Source: Bradyrhizobium sp. Arg816
Lineage (GTDB): Bacteria; Pseudomonadota; Alphaproteobacteria; Rhizobiales; Xanthobacteraceae
Assembly: GCF_029989365.1 (NCBI RefSeq)
Contig: NZ_JAPRAQ010000015.1
Location: 124,001 to 188,000 of the forward strand
Reading direction: 5' to 3'
DNA length: 64,000 nt
In this document: positions 16,327 through 24,126 of the stretch, in pieces
Numbering within the stretch: position 1 is the stretch's first letter
Layout of the letters: every line of letters starts with the position of its first letter
Translations under genes and position numbers: made by a program
The notes under the pieces: generated by a model
What the model was told of the DNA's origin: nothing
Databases searched by the model: none
What the model saw: only the letters and a program-made list of their open reading frames with translations

Positions 16327-16342
16327 CCGCCACACTTGGCGC

Positions 16343-16444
16343 TGTCATGCCCCGCGAAGGCGGGGCATCCAGTACGCCGCGGCCTGTCGGTTCAACCACA
16401 ACCGTCTCGGAGTACTGGATCGCCCGCCTTCGCGGGCGATGACA
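16343..16444. repeat. intergenic palindrome (TGTCATGCCCCGCGAAGGCGG family)
   Basis: The element starts TGTCATGCCCCGCG and ends CGCGGGCGATGACA, with an inner ATCCAGTACGCCGCGG / AGTACTGGAT pair. The same layout, with diverged arms, recurs at 23981-24083, so it is a dispersed element. It lies between convergent genes, where it may also end transcription. Confidence 0.85.
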
Positions 16445-16456
16445 CCGAGAGCGGGG

Positions 16457-16918
16457 CTACGCCGCCGACTCCGCCTCGTCGTCCATCCGGCTCTGCCGCA
16501 GCGCCCGCGCATAGAGCATCATGCCCTCGCGCACCGTGCGCTGCTCGGCCTCTGTCAGCGCGGCCAGCGCGCCGCGCACCTGCTGGCGTCCGAAGGCGTG
16601 CAATGCCTCCAGTGTGCGCCGGCCCTTCGCGGTCAGCGACAGCAGCTTGCTGCGCGCATCCGCCTCGTCGGGCGTCTCGCGCAACTCGCCGCAATCGATC
16701 AGCTTGCGCACCAGGCGGCTGACGCTGGATTTCTCCAGCCGCAGGAAATCACCGAGCTCGCCCGAATTCATCGGGCCGCGGATCCCGATCTCCAGGATCG
16801 TGTGCACCGCCGAGGGCGGGTAGTCCGAGGCCGCGACCGTTGCATCCATGAAGCCGAGCTCCCGCACCATCAACCGCGAGGCGGCGCGGATGTCGTCGAT
16901 CAGCGAAGGCCCGGTCAT
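16457..16918 (-). CDS. MarR-family transcriptional regulator
   Basis: This 153-residue protein has the MarR winged helix: GPMNSGELGDFLRLEKSSVS is the recognition region, followed by RLVRKLIDCGELRETPDEAD for the wing, and helices at both ends for dimerisation. MarR dimers bind palindromes and release them on binding a ligand, often aromatic. The start at 16918 (MTGPSLIDD) has GGAG upstream; a farther in-frame start (16951) would place the operator inside the gene. It is divergent from an SDR gene, with overlapping perfect palindromes between them, so autoregulation and control of that SDR are likely. Confidence 0.9.
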   Translation of the reverse strand: MTGPSLIDDIRAASRLMVRELGFMDATVAASDYPPSAVHTILEIGIRGPMNSGELGDFLRLEKSSVSRLVRKLIDCGELRETPDEADARSKLLSLTAKGRRTLEALHAFGRQQVRGALAALTEAEQRTVREGMMLYARALRQSRMDDEAESAA

Positions 16919-16927
16919 GCTTGACTC

Positions 16928-16975
16928 CGCGCATATAGTTGTACCATACAACTATATGCGCGCAACGTTGCGCGC
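16928..16975. promoter_or_regulatory. probable MarR operator: two overlapping perfect palindromes
   Basis: The 76-bp spacer between the MarR gene and the divergent SDR holds a perfect inverted repeat with 15-bp arms (CGCGCATATAGTTGT at 16928-16942, its complement at 16948-16962, spacer ACCAT). It overlaps a second perfect 18-bp palindrome, GCGCGCAACGTTGCGCGC, at 16958-16975. MarR dimers bind such palindromes. Its position over both promoters fits dual repression. Confidence 0.85.
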
Positions 16976-16994
16976 AAGCGTTTTGGAGTGAGCC

Positions 16995-17771
16995 ATGAGC
17001 GGAACTTTGCCGGCCGGGATGCGGATGAGAGGCAAGGTCTGCCTCGTCACGGGCGGCGGCAGCGGCATCGGCCGCGCCACGGCGCTGCGGATGGCGTCGG
17101 AAGGCGCCGAGGCGATTGTCGTTGCGGGACGGCGCGAAGCCGAAATCGAAGCCACCGCTGTCACGTGCCGGGAGCTCGGCGCGAAGGCCATCCCGATCAA
17201 GACGGACATCACGCGAGAAGACGACGTCGAACGTCTGGTTCGCACGGCGGTCGAGCGCTGCGGCCGGCTCGATGTCGCCTTCAACAATGCCGGATTCCAG
17301 GAGCGCCGCGCGCCGCTGGAAGAGCAGGGCACGGAGATCTACGACACGGTGTTCGACACCAATGTCCGGGCGCTGTTTCTGTGCCTGCGCCATCAATTGC
17401 CGGCGATGCTGGCGCAGGGCCGCGGCAGCATCGTCGTCAATGCCTCCGTCAGCGGCGTGCGCAATCCCAATCCCGGCTTCTCGCTCTACTCGGCCTCGAA
17501 GGCCGCCGCGATCTCGCTGACGCGCTCGGCCGCGATGGAGAATGCCCCGCGCGGCATCCGCATCAACGCCATCGCGCCCGGCCGCGTCGTCACCGACATG
17601 ATGCTGCGCGCCGGCGTCGGCGATGTCGCAACCGTCAGTGCAGGCCTGCCGCTGCGGCGGATGGGGAGCCCTGAGGAAGTGGCGGAGGCCGTGGTGTGGC
17701 TGTCGTCCGACGCGTCATCCTATGTCGTCGGGCACGTGCTGGCGGCGGACGGGGGATTCCTGGCTTCGTAG
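16995..17771 (+). CDS. short-chain dehydrogenase/reductase under MarR control
   Basis: This 258-residue classical SDR has TGGGSGIG at 19-26, NNAG at 97-100, and catalytic Tyr165 and Lys169 (YSASK) with a Ser in NASVSG at 149-154. The C-terminal signature SYVVGHVLAADGGF is typical of the FabG-like group. Arginines after strand 2 (AGRREAE) suggest NADP use. The divergent MarR regulator and the palindromic operator in front imply induction by a small ligand, probably the substrate or a related toxic compound. GGAGTGAG precedes the ATG. Confidence 0.9.
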   Translation: MSGTLPAGMRMRGKVCLVTGGGSGIGRATALRMASEGAEAIVVAGRREAEIEATAVTCRELGAKAIPIKTDITREDDVERLVRTAVERCGRLDVAFNNAGFQERRAPLEEQGTEIYDTVFDTNVRALFLCLRHQLPAMLAQGRGSIVVNASVSGVRNPNPGFSLYSASKAAAISLTRSAAMENAPRGIRINAIAPGRVVTDMMLRAGVGDVATVSAGLPLRRMGSPEEVAEAVVWLSSDASSYVVGHVLAADGGFLAS

Positions 17772-17852
17772 CCCGGATGGAGCGCAGCGTAATCCGGGGC
17801 CGACTTGCTTGTGGCACGATTCCCGGATTTTGTTTCGCTCCATCCGGGCTAC
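17768..17852. repeat. intergenic palindrome (GTAGCCCGGATGGAGCG family)
   Basis: Arms GTAGCCCGGATGGAGCG (17768-17784) and CGCTCCATCCGGGCTAC (17836-17852) are exact complements. A second copy of this family lies at 26893-26977. The first arm overlaps the stop codon of the SDR gene. Located between convergent genes, it is a dispersed element and a possible bidirectional terminator. Confidence 0.88.
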
Positions 17853-17860
17853 GCGCCCCC

Positions 17861-19483
17861 CTAATGCTTCTGCCCGTACAGCACCGGCACCGCCGAATCC
17901 ACGACGACCTCGACGAGGCTCGTCCCCTCGAACGCCATTCCGCGCTTGAGCGCCTCGCCCAGCTCCGCGGCCTTGCTCACCCGCACCGCATGGCACCCCA
18001 TGCCCTCGGCGAGCCTGACGAAATCGATCCCCGGCAATTCCAGCCCCGGCACATTCCTCACCTGCATCACCTGGCTGAACGAGCGCATCGCGCCGTAGCC
18101 GGAATTGTTGATGACGACGATGGTCAGCGGCAGCTTTCGTTGCGCGGCGGTCCACAGCGCCTGGATCGAATACATCGCCGAGCCATCGCCGATCAGGCAC
18201 ACCGTGCGTTGCTTCGGCTTGCCGAGCGCCATGCCGACGGCGGCGGGTAGCGAGTAACCGAGGCCGCCGCTCGACATGGTGTAGAAACTGTCCTGGCCGC
18301 GCATCGGCATGAACTTCTGCATCGCCGGCCGGTGCGAGGGCACCTCCTCGACGAGTGACGCGTCGTCCGGCATCGCATGCGACAGCGAATGCAGCAAAAA
18401 TTCGACCGGCAACGGATCGGCGGCCTGCGGTGCCGGCGGCAGCGTGCGGCCCTTTGGCGTCGCGCGTTTGCTCTCCGGCAGGAGGTCGAGCAGCAGGCTC
18501 AGCGCCGGCTTCATGGTCGCGACGATGCTGGTGCCGACCGGCGTCACCGCCGCCGCGTCCGGATCGTCGGTGATCTGGAAGATCGTCGCGCCGCCATCGA
18601 AGATCGCGGCATGGCCCTCGACATGGAAGGTGAACACCGGCGCGCCGATGATCACAACAACATCGTGCTCGCGCAGCGCGTCGGACAGCTGCGCCGGCGA
18701 GGCGTGCAGGAAGCCCGCGAACTGCGGATGCCGCTCGGGGAACGAGCAGCGCGCCGAGAACGGGCTGACCCAGACGCTGGCCTTCGCCTTCTCGGCCACG
18801 CGCACCATGAGGTCCACCGCGCCGGCGCGGTCGACGCCGGGGCCGACCACGAGCGCAGGGTGCTTTGCAGAGCCGAGCGCGGCGACCAGCGCCTTCATCG
18901 CGTCAGGCTCGGGCCCGATCTCGCGGCTGACCTTGCGCGCCTCGACCGGTGCGGTCGCGTGCGCCCAGTCGTCGATCGGGATCGACACGAAGGTCGGCCC
19001 GCAGGGCGGCTGCATTGCGGTGTAATAGGCCCGCGCGATCGCCGCCGGAACGTCCTCGGGCCGGGCCGGCTCGACGCTGTACTTCACGTAAGGCCGTGGG
19101 AATTCCGAGGCACGCTCGGCATAGAGGAACGCCTGTAGGGGCAGGATCGAGCGTGCCTGCTGGCCCGCGGTGATCACGAGCGGGGTCTGGTTGCGGTGCG
19201 CGGTGTAGATATTGCCGAGCGCGTTGCCGACGCCGGCCGCCGAATGCAGATTGACGAAGCCGGCATTGCGCGTCGCCTGCGCGTAACCATCGGCCATGCC
19301 GACGGCGGAGGCTTCCTGCAACGCCAGCACGTAGTCGATGTCGTCGGGCCAGTCGCTCAGGAACGGCAGCTCGGTCGAGCCAGGATTGCCGAACATCCTG
19401 TCGATGCCCAGCGAGCGCAGCAGGTCCAGCGTCGCCTGCTTCACGGTGACGGACTTGCTGCCGCTCTTGCCGTTCTTGGCCAT
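17861..19483 (-). CDS. ThDP-dependent decarboxylase, benzoylformate-decarboxylase-like
   Basis: This is a 540-residue ThDP enzyme. It has the cofactor-activating Glu57 (ALQEASA), Ser36 in FGNPGSTELPF, His80 in NLHSAAGVGNALG, His287 in APVFTFHVEGH and the ThDP/Mg motif GDGSAMYSIQALW...VINN. Ser36, Glu57, His80 and His287 correspond to Ser26, Glu47, His70 and His281, the active-site residues of Pseudomonas benzoylformate decarboxylase, so that activity is more likely than acetolactate synthesis. It would turn a 2-keto acid such as benzoylformate into an aldehyde. Its coding strand matches the CoA-ester genes upstream, but 165 bp with a repeat lie between. Confidence 0.82.
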   Translation of the reverse strand: MAKNGKSGSKSVTVKQATLDLLRSLGIDRMFGNPGSTELPFLSDWPDDIDYVLALQEASAVGMADGYAQATRNAGFVNLHSAAGVGNALGNIYTAHRNQTPLVITAGQQARSILPLQAFLYAERASEFPRPYVKYSVEPARPEDVPAAIARAYYTAMQPPCGPTFVSIPIDDWAHATAPVEARKVSREIGPEPDAMKALVAALGSAKHPALVVGPGVDRAGAVDLMVRVAEKAKASVWVSPFSARCSFPERHPQFAGFLHASPAQLSDALREHDVVVIIGAPVFTFHVEGHAAIFDGGATIFQITDDPDAAAVTPVGTSIVATMKPALSLLLDLLPESKRATPKGRTLPPAPQAADPLPVEFLLHSLSHAMPDDASLVEEVPSHRPAMQKFMPMRGQDSFYTMSSGGLGYSLPAAVGMALGKPKQRTVCLIGDGSAMYSIQALWTAAQRKLPLTIVVINNSGYGAMRSFSQVMQVRNVPGLELPGIDFVRLAEGMGCHAVRVSKAAELGEALKRGMAFEGTSLVEVVVDSAVPVLYGQKH

Positions 19484-19503
19484 GGTTTCCGTCCCTGTTA
19501 ATT

Positions 19504-19606
19504 CCTCATCCTGAGGAGCGCGGCATGCGCGTCTCGAAGGATGAAGGCCCGGCTGGTGGCCTCGCCCTTCGAGACGCGCGCAAAGAGCGCGCTCCTCAGG
19601 GTGAGG
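19504..19606. repeat. intergenic palindrome (CCTCATCCTGAGGAGCGC family)
   Basis: CCTCATCCTGAGGAGCGC at 19504-19521 pairs with GCGCTCCTCAGGGTGAGG near 19589-19606, and an inner GCGTCTCGAAGG / CTTCGAGACGC pair lies between. It is a widespread type of rhizobial intergenic hairpin. It separates the ThDP gene from the hydratase gene in the same direction and may reduce read-through. Confidence 0.85.
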
Positions 19607-19648
19607 GTCTAGATCGTCGCGTCGCCGCTCGCAATGACGGTGTCGCCG

Positions 19649-20494
19649 CTACCACACCGCCGTGCCCTTCATCGTCGGCTGTCCCTCCGCATTCGCGGTC
19701 CACAGCTCCATGCCCGCCTCGGTCGCGTTGGCGTTGATGGAGAACTCCGTGCCCTCGAACAGCGGCTGCAAGCCGCGATAGGTGAATGTCTTCGGCGCCT
19801 TGCCGTCGTGCAGCTTCGCCGCCATCTCGACGATGAGCGCTGCCTGCAGTGGGCCGTGGAAGATCAGGCCCGGATAACCCTCGACTTTGGTGACGTAGTC
19901 GCGATCGTAATGGATGCGGTGGCCGTTGAAGGTCAGTGCGGAATAACGAAACAGCAGCACGGGATCGGACACGTGCGTCTCGCGGTGCTGCGCTTTCGGC
20001 GGCGGGGCCTTTGCCGTGGCGGGCGCGGTGGTCGTCATCTCCCGATAGACGATGTCCTGCCGCTCGCGGATGGCAACGCCCCGCGGCGAGGAGATGCTGT
20101 GCTCCACCGAGACGAAGCACAGCGTGCCGGTCGAGCCCGATTTCACCTGGACGTCGGCGATGCGCGAGGTCCGCGTCGATTCATCGCCGACGCGCAAGGG
20201 CTGCAGGAATTCGATCTCGCCGCCGGCCCACATCCGGCGCGGCAGCGGCACCGGCGGCAGAAAACCACCGCGGGTCGGATGGCCGTCGGGGCCGAGCATC
20301 GACATCGGAAACACCGGTTGTGCCAGGCACCAGTGCACCGTGAACGGCGCGGCATCGCCCGCTTGGGGCTCGCCGACCTCCTGGAACAGCGTCGCGCGCA
20401 GACCCTTGACGAGCTGCGCGGTGACGATGTCGGTGGCCTCGGTGCTGCGGCCGATCCATTGCCGCAAGTGATCGATGTCGAGCTTCTCGGTCAT
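19649..20494 (-). CDS. FAS1-like / MaoC-type hot-dog hydratase (acyl-CoA hydratase)
   Basis: This 281-residue protein resembles the double hot-dog hydratases of the mesaconyl-C4-CoA / itaconyl-CoA hydratase group (HTD2-like). The N-terminal half has the FAS1-like dehydratase segment (PPVPLPRRMWAGGEIEFLQP). The C-terminal half carries the hydratase-2-like active-site region RYSALTFNGHRIHYDRDY (about 183-200), in which an Asn-His pair would handle water addition. It is 15 bp downstream of the CoA transferase gene, following the acyl-CoA dehydrogenase, so the three act on one CoA ester. The exact substrate (C5 dicarboxylate or branched acyl-CoA) is not shown by sequence. Confidence 0.85.
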   Translation of the reverse strand: MTEKLDIDHLRQWIGRSTEATDIVTAQLVKGLRATLFQEVGEPQAGDAAPFTVHWCLAQPVFPMSMLGPDGHPTRGGFLPPVPLPRRMWAGGEIEFLQPLRVGDESTRTSRIADVQVKSGSTGTLCFVSVEHSISSPRGVAIRERQDIVYREMTTTAPATAKAPPPKAQHRETHVSDPVLLFRYSALTFNGHRIHYDRDYVTKVEGYPGLIFHGPLQAALIVEMAAKLHDGKAPKTFTYRGLQPLFEGTEFSINANATEAGMELWTANAEGQPTMKGTAVW

Positions 20495-20509
20495 GACGCC
20501 TCGCTCTTG

Positions 20510-21610
20510 TTATTTCTTGGATGGCCGCTCGCCGATCGCGGGCACAGCGCCGTAAGCGCGGGTCTCGCCGACGATGATCGGCGCCGGCGCGGGATAGCTG
20601 ACACGTCCCTGCGGCGTGTCGACCTCGATGCGGCGCAGATGCGGATGATTGGTGAGGTCGGCCATGGTGTTGACCTCGGCAAACGCGATGTCGGCGTCCG
20701 ACAACCGCTTCAACAGTTCGTCGCGCGTCATCTTGCCGAAGATATCTGCGACCGTCGTGTCGGTGAAGTCCCGGTTGCGCACGCGCTCGACCATGTTGGC
20801 GACGCGGGGATCGGCCGGCAGGTCGGGCTGGTCGAGCACCTTGACGCAGAGCGTCTTCCACTCGCGCTCGCTCTGGATCGAGATCAGGATGTCCTTGCCA
20901 TCCTTCGAGGTGAACACGCCGTAGGGCGCGATCGATGGATGGCGCAGACCCATCCGCTTCGGCGGATTGCCGGCTTCGGAATTGAGCAGCGGCACGGTGC
21001 ACCAGTCCGCCATCACGTCGAACATGGAGATGCGGATGTCGGCTCCCTTGCCGGTGCGCCCGCGCCCGATCAGCGCTTCCAGGATCGCCGCATGCGCGGT
21101 GGCGCCGGTCGCGACGTCGACGATCGACATGCCGACGCGCGAGGCGCCGTCGGGGTTGCCGGTGATGGAAGCAAGTCCGCTCTCGGCCTGGATCAGCAGA
21201 TCATAGGCCTTGCGGTGGGCGTAGGGGCCCTCGTCGCCATAGCCGGTGATCGTGCACGAGATCAGCTTCGGATAGTCCTTCAGCAGCCGTTCGCGCGAGA
21301 AGCCGAGCTTGTCCATCGAGCCCGGCTTGAGGTTCTGGATCAGCACGTCGGCGCTCGCGATCAGCTTCTCCAACTCGGCGCAGCCTTCTTTCGTTGCGAG
21401 ATCGACCACCGCCGATTGCTTGCCGCGGTTGAGCCAGACGAAATAGCTGCTCTGGCCCTTGGCCGCCGCGTCATAACCGCGAGCGAAATCGCCTTCGGGC
21501 CGCTCGATCTTGATCACTTCCGCGCCGGCGTCCGCCAGTCGCGACGAGCAGAACGGCGCCGCGACCGCCTGCTCGACCGCAATCACCCTGATCCCGTCCA
21601 ATGCTCCCAT
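20510..21610 (-). CDS. class III (CaiB/BaiF) CoA transferase
   Basis: This 366-residue family III CoA transferase begins MGALDGIRVIAVEQAVAAPF. It has the nucleotide-binding AEVIKIERPEGDFARGYD, the conserved LNRGKQS region, and Asp137 in KAYDLLIQAESG, the position of the aspartyl-CoA thioester. GRTGKGADIRISMFD follows. The length is short of the usual ~400 residues but complete in motif order. It would move CoA from a donor such as succinyl-CoA to a carboxylic acid. It is separated from the acyl-CoA dehydrogenase upstream by 9 bp and from the hydratase downstream by 15 bp, a tight operon. Confidence 0.9.
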   Translation of the reverse strand: MGALDGIRVIAVEQAVAAPFCSSRLADAGAEVIKIERPEGDFARGYDAAAKGQSSYFVWLNRGKQSAVVDLATKEGCAELEKLIASADVLIQNLKPGSMDKLGFSRERLLKDYPKLISCTITGYGDEGPYAHRKAYDLLIQAESGLASITGNPDGASRVGMSIVDVATGATAHAAILEALIGRGRTGKGADIRISMFDVMADWCTVPLLNSEAGNPPKRMGLRHPSIAPYGVFTSKDGKDILISIQSEREWKTLCVKVLDQPDLPADPRVANMVERVRNRDFTDTTVADIFGKMTRDELLKRLSDADIAFAEVNTMADLTNHPHLRRIEVDTPQGRVSYPAPAPIIVGETRAYGAVPAIGERPSKK

Positions 21611-21619
21611 GGCGCGACC

Positions 21620-22789
21620 TCAGTACGAGCGGGGCATGCCGAGCACGTGCTCGGCGACGTAGGACAGCACGAGGTTGGTCGAGATCGGCGCCACCTGGTA
21701 GAGCCGCGTCTCGCGGAATTTGCGCTCGACGTCGTACTCCTCGGCGAAGCCGAAGCCGCCATGGGTCTGGATGCAGGCGTTTGCCGCTTCCCAGGACGCA
21801 TCGGCCGCCAGCATCTTGGCCATGTTGGCCTCCGCGCCGCAGTCGAGCCCGGCTTCGTATTTGCGCGTGGCTTCCTTCACCATCAGCTCGGCCGCGCGCA
21901 TCGAGGCGTAAGCTTTTGCTATCGGGAACTGGATGCCTTGATTTTGGCCGATCGGCCGGCCGAACACCGCGCGCTCCTTGGCGTAGTTCGTGGCCTTCGC
22001 GATGAACCACTTTGCATCACCCACGCATTCGGCGGCGATCAGGATGCGCTCGGCGTTCATGCCGGAGAGGATGTAGCGGAAACCCTTGCCTTCCTCGCCA
22101 ATCAGATTCTCCGCCGGCACCTTCATGTCGGTAAAGAACACTTCGGTGGTGGCGTGGTTCATCATGGTGCGGATCGGGCGGATCTCGAGCCCGTTGTTCT
22201 TGGCCTCGCGCATGTCGACGATGAAGACCGAGAGACCATCCGTGCGCTTCTTGCTCTGCTCCTTCGGCGTGGTGCGCGCCAGCAGCACCATCAGGTCGGA
22301 ATGCTCGGCGCGGCTGGTCCAGATCTTCTGGCCGTTGACGATGTAGCTGTCGTTGCCTTCCTTGCGCGCAAACGTCTTCAGCGAGGAGGTGTCGGTGCCG
22401 CTGGTCGGCTCGGTGACGCCGAACGCCTGCAGCCGCAATTCTCCGCTCGCGATCTTCGGCAGATACTTCGCCTTCTGCTCGTCATTGCCGTGCCGCAGCA
22501 CGGTGCCCATCGTGTACATCTGGGCATGGCAGCCGCCGCCGTTGCAGCCCGCGCGCTGGATCTCTTCGAGGATCGCGGCCGCAGCGGAAAGCTTCAGGCC
22601 CGCGCCGCCATATTCCTCGGGGATCAGCACCGAGAGATAGCCGGCCTGCGTCAGCGCATCGACGAAGGCCTTGGGATAGGCCATCTCGCGATCGAGCTTG
22701 CGCCAGTATTCGCCGGGAAACTGCGCGCAGAGCTTTGCGACGGCCTCGCGGATGTCGGCGTGATCTTCGGTGTGGTGTTCTTCACTCAT
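21620..22789 (-). CDS. acyl-CoA dehydrogenase family protein
   Basis: This is an FAD-dependent acyl-CoA dehydrogenase of 389 residues. It has the N-terminal helical domain, the central LQAFGVTEPTSGTD and VNGQKIWTSRAEHSD motifs, and the C-terminal helical domain with MLAADASWEAANACIQTHGG. The usual YEG(T/S) segment near the C-terminus, which holds the catalytic Glu of short- and medium-chain enzymes, reads YQVAPISTN here, so the base must lie elsewhere or the reaction differs. The start at 22789 (MSEEHH) is used; ATG 22801 is possible. It is the first gene of a three-gene operon and is divergent from a LysR regulator. Confidence 0.88.
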   Translation of the reverse strand: MSEEHHTEDHADIREAVAKLCAQFPGEYWRKLDREMAYPKAFVDALTQAGYLSVLIPEEYGGAGLKLSAAAAILEEIQRAGCNGGGCHAQMYTMGTVLRHGNDEQKAKYLPKIASGELRLQAFGVTEPTSGTDTSSLKTFARKEGNDSYIVNGQKIWTSRAEHSDLMVLLARTTPKEQSKKRTDGLSVFIVDMREAKNNGLEIRPIRTMMNHATTEVFFTDMKVPAENLIGEEGKGFRYILSGMNAERILIAAECVGDAKWFIAKATNYAKERAVFGRPIGQNQGIQFPIAKAYASMRAAELMVKEATRKYEAGLDCGAEANMAKMLAADASWEAANACIQTHGGFGFAEEYDVERKFRETRLYQVAPISTNLVLSYVAEHVLGMPRSY

Positions 22790-22914
22790 GGCGTTTTCCA
22801 TCGATAGCGGCAATCAAGATAACGCCGGCCGATCCTCTGGCGTTGTGAAAACATCGCCAGCCCCCTATGCTCATTTGCTATAGCGTATGAAGTAGCCTTC
22901 CAGGATTGGCAAGC
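22790..22914. promoter_or_regulatory. divergent promoter region, acyl-CoA dehydrogenase operon / LysR gene
   Basis: This 125-bp spacer between the operon and the divergent LysR gene is the expected site for LysR binding. It is relatively AT-rich around 22865-22900. I do not see a clear T-N11-A palindrome, so the assignment rests on position only. Confidence 0.4.
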
Positions 22915-23835
22915 ATGGATTTCCGGCAGCTCAGGACCTTCAGTTGCGTGGCGGAGCTCGGCAGTCTCTCGAAGGCCTCCGACACGTTGCGCGTGGCGCA
23001 GCCGGCGCTGAGCCGGCAGATCAAGCTCCTGGAACACGAGCTGCGCACGGAGCTGTTCACACGCAATGGCCGCGGCATGGTGTTGACGGAAGCCGGCCGT
23101 CTCCTGCTGGCACGCACCTCCGGCATCGTGCGGCAGATCGACCAGATCCGCGACGATATCCAGTCGACCAAGGGGCCGCCGTCCGGCCAGGTCGTGCTCG
23201 GCCTGGTTCCGACCGTGAGCTGCGTGCTGTCGGCGCGCTTCGCGCGGCGCTGCGTCGAAAAATTTCCCGGCATTTCGTTGCGCATCGTCGAGAGCTATAG
23301 CGGCCATCTCGTCGAATGGCTGCATCGCGGCGAGATGGATCTGGCCATTCTCTACGGTCGCTCCGCCGATCTGCATCTCAACGTGGAGAGCCTCGGCCGC
23401 GACAACATCGTCGCGGTTGGCCCGCGCGGCTGCGGCCTCGCGCGCAAGAAGAGCGTGGATGTCGGCTGGCTGCTGCGCCAGCGGCTGGTGCTGCCCAGTC
23501 ATTCCCACGGTCTCCGCGCGCTGATCGAACATGCGGCCGCCCAGCGCAAGATCAAGCTCAACGTCCAGCTCGAGGCGGATTCGTTCCGCGTGCTGACGAG
23601 CCTCGTCGAGGAAGGCCTCGGGTTCGCGCTGCTGCCGCCCTCGTCGGTCCACGGCGAGGTCGCGGACGGGCGGCTGGAGACCGCGCCCGTATCCAAGCCG
23701 ATGACGCGCGAGCTCATTTTCGCCTCTCCGATCGACCGTCCGGCCTCAACGGCGTCGCTCGCCATCACGACGCTATTGCGCGAGGAAGTCGCGGCCTGCC
23801 GCAAGGAAGGCCTGTGGGACATCAAGTTGAGTTGA
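22915..23835 (+). CDS. LysR-family transcriptional regulator
   Basis: This 306-residue LysR-type regulator begins MDFRQLRTFSCVAELGSLSK, with the helix-turn-helix at about residues 18-55 (SDTLRVAQPALSRQIKLLE) and a C-terminal two-lobed effector domain (about 90-290). A TTG three codons upstream is in frame; the ATG at 22915 has AGGA 8-9 nt ahead. It is divergent from the acyl-CoA dehydrogenase / CoA transferase / hydratase operon and is the probable inducer-dependent activator of that operon. The effector is likely a pathway acid or CoA ester, by inference from position. Confidence 0.92.
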   Translation: MDFRQLRTFSCVAELGSLSKASDTLRVAQPALSRQIKLLEHELRTELFTRNGRGMVLTEAGRLLLARTSGIVRQIDQIRDDIQSTKGPPSGQVVLGLVPTVSCVLSARFARRCVEKFPGISLRIVESYSGHLVEWLHRGEMDLAILYGRSADLHLNVESLGRDNIVAVGPRGCGLARKKSVDVGWLLRQRLVLPSHSHGLRALIEHAAAQRKIKLNVQLEADSFRVLTSLVEEGLGFALLPPSSVHGEVADGRLETAPVSKPMTRELIFASPIDRPASTASLAITTLLREEVAACRKEGLWDIKLS

Positions 23836-23980
23836 GCGCCGGCGCTGAATTCTCAGGAGGATTTAGGACACAAGCCCGCAGCTGGCCCTTCGCATATTGA
23901 GCGAGCTGTCATGCCGGAATTTTATAGCCGGGCAGTGCCCTCCTCGAGCGTTAGGAGCACACTCTTCGTCCCACACTCGG

Positions 23981-24083
23981 TGTCATTGCCCGCGAAGGCG
24001 GGCAATCCAGTATTCCAGAGACGGCGCGGCTAGAATCGAGGAGCCGCGGCGTACTGGATGCCCCGCCTGCGCGGGGCATGACA
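23981..24083. repeat. intergenic palindrome, second copy of the 16343 family
   Basis: It starts TGTCATTGCCCGCGAAGGCGG and ends CGCGGGGCATGACA, with ATCCAGTA / TACTGGAT inside, the same plan as 16343-16444. It lies between the convergent LysR and P450 genes. The rest of the 291-bp gap (23836-24126) shows no gene. Confidence 0.85.
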
Positions 24084-24126
24084 GCAGAGATTGGCGAGGC
24101 TTGTTAAGGTAGTCCCTAGAGCACGC

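Noticed and set aside
14635..16335. Long minus-strand frame spanning the hemolysin III and SDR genes
   Set aside because: It covers two genes with clear motifs on the plus strand and has His/Asp/Arg-rich low complexity.
19634..22807. Open frame of more than 1000 codons on the plus strand
   Set aside because: Fully antisense to the hydratase, CoA transferase and acyl-CoA dehydrogenase genes, all of which have strong motif support.
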